Positions 57,726 through 64,000 of a stretch of DNA of 64,000 nucleotides are shown piece by piece. The stretch is from assembly GCF_033296635.1 (NCBI RefSeq), contig NW_026944075.1:154835-218834 (forward strand), written 5' to 3'. The notes beneath the pieces are model-generated. The model worked only from the letters and a program-made list of their open reading frames with translations, was not told the origin of the DNA and searched no databases. The stretch comes from Dichotomopilus funicola. Lineage: Eukaryota; Ascomycota; Sordariomycetes; Sordariales; Chaetomiaceae. Each line of letters opens with the position of its first letter. Position 1 is the stretch's first letter. The position numbers and the translations under genes were made by a program.

Positions 57726-59194
57726 GTGCGCCGGCTGAGGAAGCATCGTGTCGGGGAAATGTGAGAATGCGGAAGCTGCCAGGTGACACTGTTCGTGTTT
57801 ATCAGATCAAGGGATTCTGGATTCATTCGCTGGGGTTAAGCTGTCACGCATTAATTGGTCCTATTTTTGTTTTATTTCCTGTTTTCTTTTTCTGTTTCAC
57901 ATTTTCTTACCATGACCATGATGAATCAATGATTAGCGAGTTAGCAACGGACATGTTCTCCAACGCCCATCCACCACCATTGGCCTTCCCGCGCTGTCCG
58001 AGTCCGAGAGGTTCCATTGCATCATACAGTCAGCCGGTTAAACCCTGCGCCTCAGCATCGCAGCACCATCTGCAGCGGGTCGCGGGAGCGAAAATACACT
58101 TCACTAGTGTAGTGTACATGTACCGATGGCCGCGCGTGCACCCTGCATGCACACACACGTTATGCATAGGGGAAGCGAGCCGACGCAAAGCCAAATCGCG
58201 ACCATGGACAATGGAGTTTTTGTCCGGTTGCAGGATGAAAAAGGTCCGTCCCGACGGCACCGTATAAGGTCAAGATCGCCGCCGAAGTCCTGCTGAAGTT
58301 AATTCTTAATTACAGTGCGTTTCGACTCAGACTTCCATGTGTTACACCGCCAAGTCTTGAGACGTTTTTTCCGCTCGAGGTTCTCAGCAGAGCATTGTGA
58401 AGCGAAACTTCTTCCCCAGCCGCCAGGGGATGGATGAATAACGTTAAAATCGCAGATCCGCTCCGCCCCCCGGCGATCGGCTCACGGGCGAGCCGGGACA
58501 GCGTCGCCGGCCCCATGTCGGCAGCAAGGATCGGGGAGCCTCTCCGCTCTTCCCGGATCCCGCGTGTCCACCCCGGTCAGCTTAACTCCGTAGGTGTCGC
58601 CTCAGGCGAGCGCAAGTGCTCACTCATCAGCCTTGGCGTGGGATTCAAATCGACGTGAATCCGTAATGACAGAGTGATACTCGGGATTGCAGGACGGTGA
58701 CTGTTAACCCTTTGTGGTCGGAATCTCCGTGGAAGGCCGCGGGACCCGGAGCGTACATTCCTTTCGGCCCTTGAGGATTGTCTTCCTGGTTTGGGGGCGA
58801 AAGGGGGTTGTGGGAATCTGGGGAAGCTGGGGATTTGGTCGGCAGATGGGATGACGGTTTGCTTGTTCAAGTCTGTTTCTCTCGCCCTTAGAGGGAGGTG
58901 TCAGGAAGCAAAGAGATCAATTCGGGAAAGCTTGAAGCTCCCAGAGGCATTTGGAAAAGTTAGGTGAAGACTTAGGTTCTTACTTGACGTTTTGCTGTGG
59001 TCTGTTGTTGACAGTGACTTAAAAGAATGGTAATTAATTACTGCCGTATGGATGTTATTACATAGATTACCGTAGCCCCTGAATCAAGCGGGAATAAGGG
59101 GTAATAACTGGAAAGTACACAAAGACTGCCAAAGACTGCGTTCAACTTTTTTGATCTCTGAGATCTACTGTCTATCCGACCACACTAACACCTT
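57726..59194. other. 1.5 kb region between convergent cluster genes
   Basis: No gene supported, although it lies within the candidate cluster. It carries GTAGTGTAC (58109-58117), CATGCACACACACG (58146-58159) and GGAAGCGAG (58171-58179) in the same order as the promoter near 61.4 kb, which would be unusual for plain 3' DNA. A lost or unseen gene start is possible. Confidence 0.55.
58109..58179. promoter_or_regulatory. Cluster-shared motif module, copy 1
   Basis: GTAGTGTAC, then 28 bases, CATGCACACACACG, then 11 bases, GGAAGCGAG. The same three words occur in this order at 61363-61423 in the P450/dioxygenase promoter. Confidence 0.5.
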
Positions 59195-60838
59195 TTACTG
59201 CCTCCTCACCATCATGATCTCCGCCGTCTCACTGGGAATGTTCATCGCGCCCTTAATCGCATTCTGCGGCCGCCCAGCCTTGGGATCGACCAGCTTGAGA
59301 TCAAACTCCTCCAGCAGATGCATCGTGATGCACTTGATGACCGCGCTCGCAAAGAACCGCCCCGGACATGCCTGTCTGCCGTAGCCAAAGTGCATCTGCT
59401 GCGGCGACGTCGTGGTGAACTGTTTGGCGTACATCGTGTCCTCGGCTGCGGCGCGCTGCTCGTGGAAACGGAACCCGCGGAACTGCAGCGGGTCCTCGTA
59501 AACATCGCCGTCTAGCGAGATCATGGCGGCCGGGACCAAGATGTGCGTGCCCGCGGGAAGGTGCAGTCCGGACGAAAGATGGATGTCGCGGCGGACCAGG
59601 CGCGAGAACGTTGTCAACGTCCCCGGGTTCATCCGCTGCGACTCCTTCATGAACGAGTCCAGCCGGCTCAGGCTGTTGACGAGAATCGCTTGCTTTTCCG
59701 TGAGGCCGCCGCCGTATTTGGCCTTAGCCGCGGCGTATTCTTCCCGCAGCGGCGCGATGTACTCGGGCCGCGCGGCCAGGTCGAACACAATGTTGGTGAG
59801 CGTGACGGTGGCCGCGTGCAGGGCGGCAAAGTTCATCATCAGACACAGCTCGGCCACGTTGGCGTCGCTGCGGGGCGGGTTGGTCTTGGCCGCACCTTCG
59901 GCCAGCCAATACACCATGTCTTGCGGCTTGACGTAGTCCTCACCAGCGGCCTCGGCGCGGGCTTTCTCGGCGCGCCGGCGCTCAATCATGGGCACGATCA
60001 GCCGACGAGCGTTCTCCTGGTGCCGCCAGACACTGCGGATGCCCGGGACCAGGCCGCGGGCTACGATGGGCCGCATGAAGAGGGAGTACTTCTTGAGCTG
60101 CCAGCCGCCGACGAAGACGTCTTCCACAAAGTTGATCATGGTGCTGAGCCAGTACTCGTCACGACTCAGCTCCGGGCCCACGATCATGAGCGAGATGACC
60201 AGCGCCATGGTGCGGAACATGCTCGGCCACACCTTGACGGGCCTCCATTCTGGGCAGTCGGGCCATTCTGTGGCGAGCGCATGCTCGATCTCTTTGTGGA
60301 TGTTGGGCAGGAGGTTGCCTGGAGAGATGGGTTGTTAGTATTGTGAGCGTTGGAGAACTTTTGGAGACAAGTGCGTACCAATGTTCCTCGTGAGGTCAGT
60401 CAGGATGGTGTGCGCTTCGAGCTCATCGGCAATACGCAGCCATTCGTATTCGCCAATGATGCGCTTCTGGCTCGCAGAGTGGAAATCGAGCGTATCGGTG
60501 CCCAGGGCGTTTAGCTCTTCCAAGTATTGCGGCGACACAATGACGATATAACCGTCGATGCCCCAGACTTGGAACGCCCCTTTCTTGTACACGGTCTTGA
60601 AACGGTCATAGCCCTGCTGCAGAATCTCCTTGAAGTGGTACAAGTAGTATTCCGCAGCCTCATCGAAGCTTTTCCCCTTCAGGTTGAGCACTGGCACATC
60701 GACGGCGGGTTTCTTCAGCCGCTGCAGCTGCACGTAGTTGATGGCCCACGGCAGCAAGAAGTAGGCGATTGCGAGGATGGCTGCAGCGCCAAGCACCTCG
60801 GGGCGGGCGAGAAACGCAACGGTCGTAGTGACGAGCAT
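59195..60838 (-). CDS. Cytochrome P450 monooxygenase (fungal, ent-kaurene-oxidase-like class)
   Basis: Membrane-anchored heme monooxygenase of 527 aa. Exons 60838-60379 and 60318-59195, with intron 60319-60378 (GTACGC, branch CTAAC, CAG) joining TDLTRNIG to NLLPNIHKEIEHAL. An N-terminal membrane anchor (LGAAAILAIAYFLLPWAINY) leads into the catalytic domain. Motifs: I-helix segment NFAALHAATVTLTNIVFDLA, in which His-Ala-Ala-Thr replaces the usual AGxxT; ExxR as KESQR; and heme loop FGYGRQACPGRFFAS with the Cys ligand. The general sequence (NARRLIVPMIERRR, LLEEFDLKL) resembles the fungal P450 group that includes ent-kaurene oxidase, a group also common in amide and alkaloid pathways. It probably oxidises the product of the ATP-grasp/isopropylmalate synthase pair. 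It is divergent from the dioxygenase gene. Confidence 0.92.
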
Positions 60839-61814
60839 GTTGCAGACGATACGCGAAAGCTCGTCATTCCACGGACAATTGTGTGACTGCTAAGCTGAAG
60901 CATTTATTGGAGAAGTTGGCCCGATGTTAACACTTGGATATGCAGCAGGAAGAATAATCACCCCGGTCGCCCCCCCCCCCCTCCCTCCTTCTCTCCATTT
61001 CCTTCGGAGGCTCAGCCTGAATGGCCCTGCCTGATCCCTTGAACAGTTGGAGTCACTGAACGGCTTCACCATCCGCCTAGAATATTCGAAGGAATCCTTC
61101 GTTCCCTTTTGCTCGTTCCTCCCGAGTATTGTTTCATTACTTGATGTAAGCACAGCTCCACCAAATGACATGAGTAAATAAATAAAAAACACCCCCCGTT
61201 GCCACCAGGGCATGCGGGGCCCGCACCAATAGCTTCACGATCCGGATGTGACACTCCTCCGACGATTTACATGACGGAGAACCAAGCTGTGCCACACACC
61301 AGAGCACACCGCGAATCTGCAACTGGACTGGCACTGTGTACTTCCTCTTCCCATTCAACTGCGTAGTGTACTACAGGATGCGTATGTGACAGGTAACTCA
61401 TGCACGCACACACAGGAAGCGAGGCATAATGTGACCGTGCGTCGTCAGATTTCCGTATTTTGAAGCCGGCAGTGAGCTGAATCAGAGCCGCATATAGACT
61501 CTTTATGCACTTACGTGATGATTGGCATGTGTTGATGCTAGGGAAGCTCCGACGACGGACCTTTAGATGGATAATTAAAACGCGGTTGTCTCGAGGTCAG
61601 AGAGTGTGAGAAGAATGCACCGCGTCGACGACGACAACAACCACCAGCAACCACCAGCAACACCTCAAAGTCAGCTAGTCAACTGATCCAACCAGTTTGT
61701 TGTAAGCTTTCGCCCCCATTTGTCCAGCCATCCACCCTGCTTCGTGTCCGAGCTCGAGGCCCTCGTCACGCGCTGACAAAAGTTCACGCGAAGGATTCCA
61801 ACCCTTCAGCAACC
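60839..61814. promoter_or_regulatory. Divergent promoter of P450 and 2OG dioxygenase genes
   Basis: 976 bp between opposite start codons. It holds the motif module at 61363-61423 (GTAGTGTAC inside the palindrome GTAGTGTACTAC, CATGCACGCA, GGAAGCGAG). A C13 run lies near 60967-60979. No coding sequence seen. Confidence 0.62.
61363..61423. promoter_or_regulatory. Cluster-shared motif module, copy 2
   Basis: GTAGTGTAC (61363-61371, within the 12-bp palindrome GTAGTGTACTAC), CATGCACGCA (61399-61408) and GGAAGCGAG (61415-61423). The first two words also occur in the ATP-grasp/isopropylmalate synthase promoter. Confidence 0.55.
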
Positions 61815-63017
61815 ATGACCATCCCGGTGATCGACGCGGCTGCCCTGGCAAGCGGCAACGAGAAGGAGCTCGCGCAGTTCCGGGCCAAGCTCTTTGAGGG
61901 GCTCAAGAAATACGGGTTTGTCAAGCTCATCAACCACACGGTACCACTGCCGCTGGTGGCCGAGACATTCGATCAGGTGTGTGTTGTGTTTTAGGATATC
62001 AGGATTATGTAAAAAACAAGGAGAAACAGTGAGCTTACATTGCCGTAGATCAGAAAGTTCTTCCAACTGCCATTGGAGCATAAGCTGGCGATTATCAACG
62101 ACCGCACCAAGAACCAGCAGCGAGGATGGTGCACGCCGGGCGAGGAGAAGACGTGGTACCTTGAGAGCAACAAGGGGACCATCAAGGAGCCCAAGTTCAG
62201 CGATAGCAAGGTGTGTCTTGGTATTTTTCCGTTTTGTTCTTTTCACTCGGAATACTTACTGACTGCGCTACAGGAGAGCTTCGACTGCGGCCACCCGAAT
62301 GACCAGCTGTTCCCTAACAAGTGGCCTGCGGCCGACGTGCTGCCTGGTTACCAGCAGACGATGGAGAACTTCTTCCTGTCGTGCGGCGACCTGACGCTGG
62401 TGCTGCTGGACCTGATCGCGCAGGAGATGCAGCTGGACCGGCACATATTCACGTCGCGGTGCACCAACGAGGCCAGCACGATCCGCATCAACCACTTCCC
62501 TGTCGTCGACCGCGCCATCCTCGACCGCGGCGACGTCAGCCGCATCTGGCCGCACAACGACTTCGGCATCATCTCGCTCGTGTTCCCCGACGAGACCCCG
62601 GGGCTGGAGTACGAGGACCGCGAGAACCCGGGCACCTTCATCCCGATGCCGTATGAGTCGGAGGAGGAGGTCGTCGTCATCATCGGCGAGACGCTCCAGC
62701 GCTGGACCAATGGCCGCATTCGCGCGGGTCTGCACCGCGTCAACCGGCCGCTGGACATGGAGGGCAATGATGTGCCGGAGCGTTGGAGTCTGGTGTACTT
62801 CAACAAGGCCGATCGACATGTTAGTGTCGGCCCGCTGGAGGAGCTGCTCGCGGACGGCTCCCAGCCTGTGTATGAGCATCTCACCGCACTGGAGTACCAG
62901 GGCTTGCGCAACGCCACCCACTACCCCAGCGGTGTCGTGGCTCCGGAGGAACTCATTGTCGCGCCCGCCGAGGAGGTTATTGTCGCGAACCCCGGGCAGG
63001 TTGTTGCAGTCGCGTAA
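61815..63017 (+). CDS. 2-oxoglutarate/Fe(II)-dependent dioxygenase
   Basis: Cytosolic non-heme iron oxygenase of 355 aa in the isopenicillin-N-synthase/flavonoid-type family. Exons 61815-61976, 62049-62210, 62274-63017; introns 61977-62048 and 62211-62273. The second intron has no stop and could be read through. The N-terminal DIOX_N part includes MTIPVIDAAALASGNEKEL, GLKKYGFVKLINH and the block ending RGWCTPGEEKTWY. The iron ligands are His and Asp in IWPHNDFGIISLVF and the distal His in RIRAGLHRVNRP. The 2-oxoglutarate-binding Arg and Ser are in PERWSLVYF. All are present, so activity is expected. Such enzymes hydroxylate or desaturate amino acids and peptides. Its promoter motifs are shared with the ATP-grasp and isopropylmalate synthase genes, supporting a common pathway. 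The C-terminus ends in a Val/Pro/Ala-rich tail. Confidence 0.92.
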
Positions 63018-64000
63018 GGTAGGTTGATCGTCCCGCGTACCTGCTTGTAAGGTACCAGTTTGTGGACGGAAGTGAAGAGAATGAGGGGCCGAGACGGCAC
63101 AACGGGCAGGGATCCACGGAGTGACAGTGGGTTCGTTACAGTACCAAAAGCATGTCTGTAACTTGGGGGTCGACCATGTAGTGTACGGTACACAAGGGAC
63201 TTTACAGCGGGGTTGGGGGCCTGGAGCAGAAGACTCGGGGTGCAACCTCACTAGGGCCAAGGGAACGTTAGCGCTCAAAGCGTTGTCACTTTAGAATATT
63301 GCAGCGGGAGGATCGACAAACACCCAAAGAAACGGGTAACCGGATTGGTTCGCACTCTGGCAAATAGAAGTTAAGATCTCTCAGGATTCCGATGCTTCCA
63401 GCGTTGCACTGCAGGTGACCTTGCTGACCCTGCTGGCTTCTGGAACCTTTTCTTGGCTCTGCTGCCATGGTGCCACGAAGCCACACTTTGAAACCTTATC
63501 CCCACCGCAACCCATCGTGCCATCGTCGGCGCTGGCAGTGACACTCTTTCAAAGACACTCTGACTTGTCTGGCTTGTTCGGGTCAACCGTAGCGAGACTT
63601 CCGGTCACATCACACTGCTGAGAGCCTTTCATTTCGGTTGGTTCGCCGAGGGTCGAGCACGACGGACATCCAAGTTTTACCCGCTGCAACCTTGGGTTAC
63701 GATTGACGCTGCTGCGATTGACACTGGCGTGACTGGCTCGGCATTTTCGGACATTTTAGGCTTCGGGGTTTGATGGCACTGATGGACAACTGTAAATTGC
63801 CACACCCTGGGACATTTTTACGGGTTTTCAGAACAATCCTGTTATCCACCATGTAATGCACATATTCTACGTAGATACAATCCTGAAAATAATCCGTCTT
63901 GGTCCCAGCCCGTGATTCTAGTCCATCTAGTGTATGCCCGTTCCATCTGACCGTGAAATCAAAAAATTGAAAAAAAAGAAGGAAAATTAAAAAAAAAAAA
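63018..64000. other. Terminal region, no gene seen
   Basis: 3' side of the dioxygenase gene to the window end. It contains one more GTAGTGTAC (63178-63186). The last 45 bases are A-rich. No supportable gene. Confidence 0.5.

Noticed and set aside
57467..58267. Plus-strand open frame of about 266 codons after the isopropylmalate synthase
   Set aside because: It begins inside intron 57463-57638 and continues out of frame through the last exon and 3' DNA; no protein-like features.
62268..63278. Minus-strand open frame of about 336 codons opposite the dioxygenase
   Set aside because: The plus strand encodes an intact 2OG dioxygenase with iron ligands; the antisense frame is Arg/His-rich noise.

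Overview
The window is nuclear DNA from a filamentous ascomycete, most likely a Sordariomycete close to Sordariales/Chaetomiaceae. The reasons are short GT-AG introns (about 50-220 bp) with CTAAC-like branch sites in most genes, a GC-rich coding style, an intron-less tRNA-Cys, and Pezizomycotina families such as Rxt3, the OS-9 ERAD lectin, sedolisin, GH27 and a ZNFX1-like helicase joined to CbbX-type AAA+ domains. I found no bacterial, viral or transposon coding sequence. The species cannot be named from the sequence alone.

Layout. 0-15 kb: a partial sugar transporter, a secreted sedolisin, the Rpd3L subunit Rxt3, a small mitochondrial SDH assembly factor, a cysteine-rich secreted peptide and a secreted alpha-galactosidase. 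16-31 kb: an FHA-domain protein kinase, tRNA-Cys, an MFS transporter, a C2H2-like transcription factor behind a 3.8 kb gene-free upstream region, and OS-9. 31-38 kb: a four-pass membrane protein, a 2.2 kb gene-free stretch with a diverged tandem duplication and an array of palindromes of the form GAGCC-N6-GGCTC, a proline-rich protein whose frame breaks inside a very long poly(C) tract, and a conserved fungal protein of unknown function. 38-46 kb: one seven-exon gene of about 2420 residues that joins an SF1 helicase, an NFX1 zinc finger and three CbbX-type AAA+ modules. 46-52 kb: sparse accessory DNA with a GPI-type secreted protein, a kinase remnant broken by a stop codon, and a nucleotidyltransferase-like protein.

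52-63 kb looks like a compact biosynthetic cluster with no NRPS, PKS or terpene synthase in view: an ATP-grasp ligase divergent from a 2-isopropylmalate synthase paralogue with a diverged regulatory domain, then a cytochrome P450 divergent from a 2-oxoglutarate/Fe(II) dioxygenase. The likely logic is chain extension of a 2-oxo acid to make an unusual amino acid, ATP-dependent amide formation, and two oxidations. The non-coding parts of this block share short motifs (GTAGTGTAC, CATGCAC[G/A]CA, GGAAGCGAG) in repeated order, consistent with a shared regulator. This block, the helicase-AAA+ gene and the palindrome array are the most interesting parts of the window.

Exon boundaries were chosen by eye from splice signals, frame continuity and family conservation; no alignment or transcript data were used.
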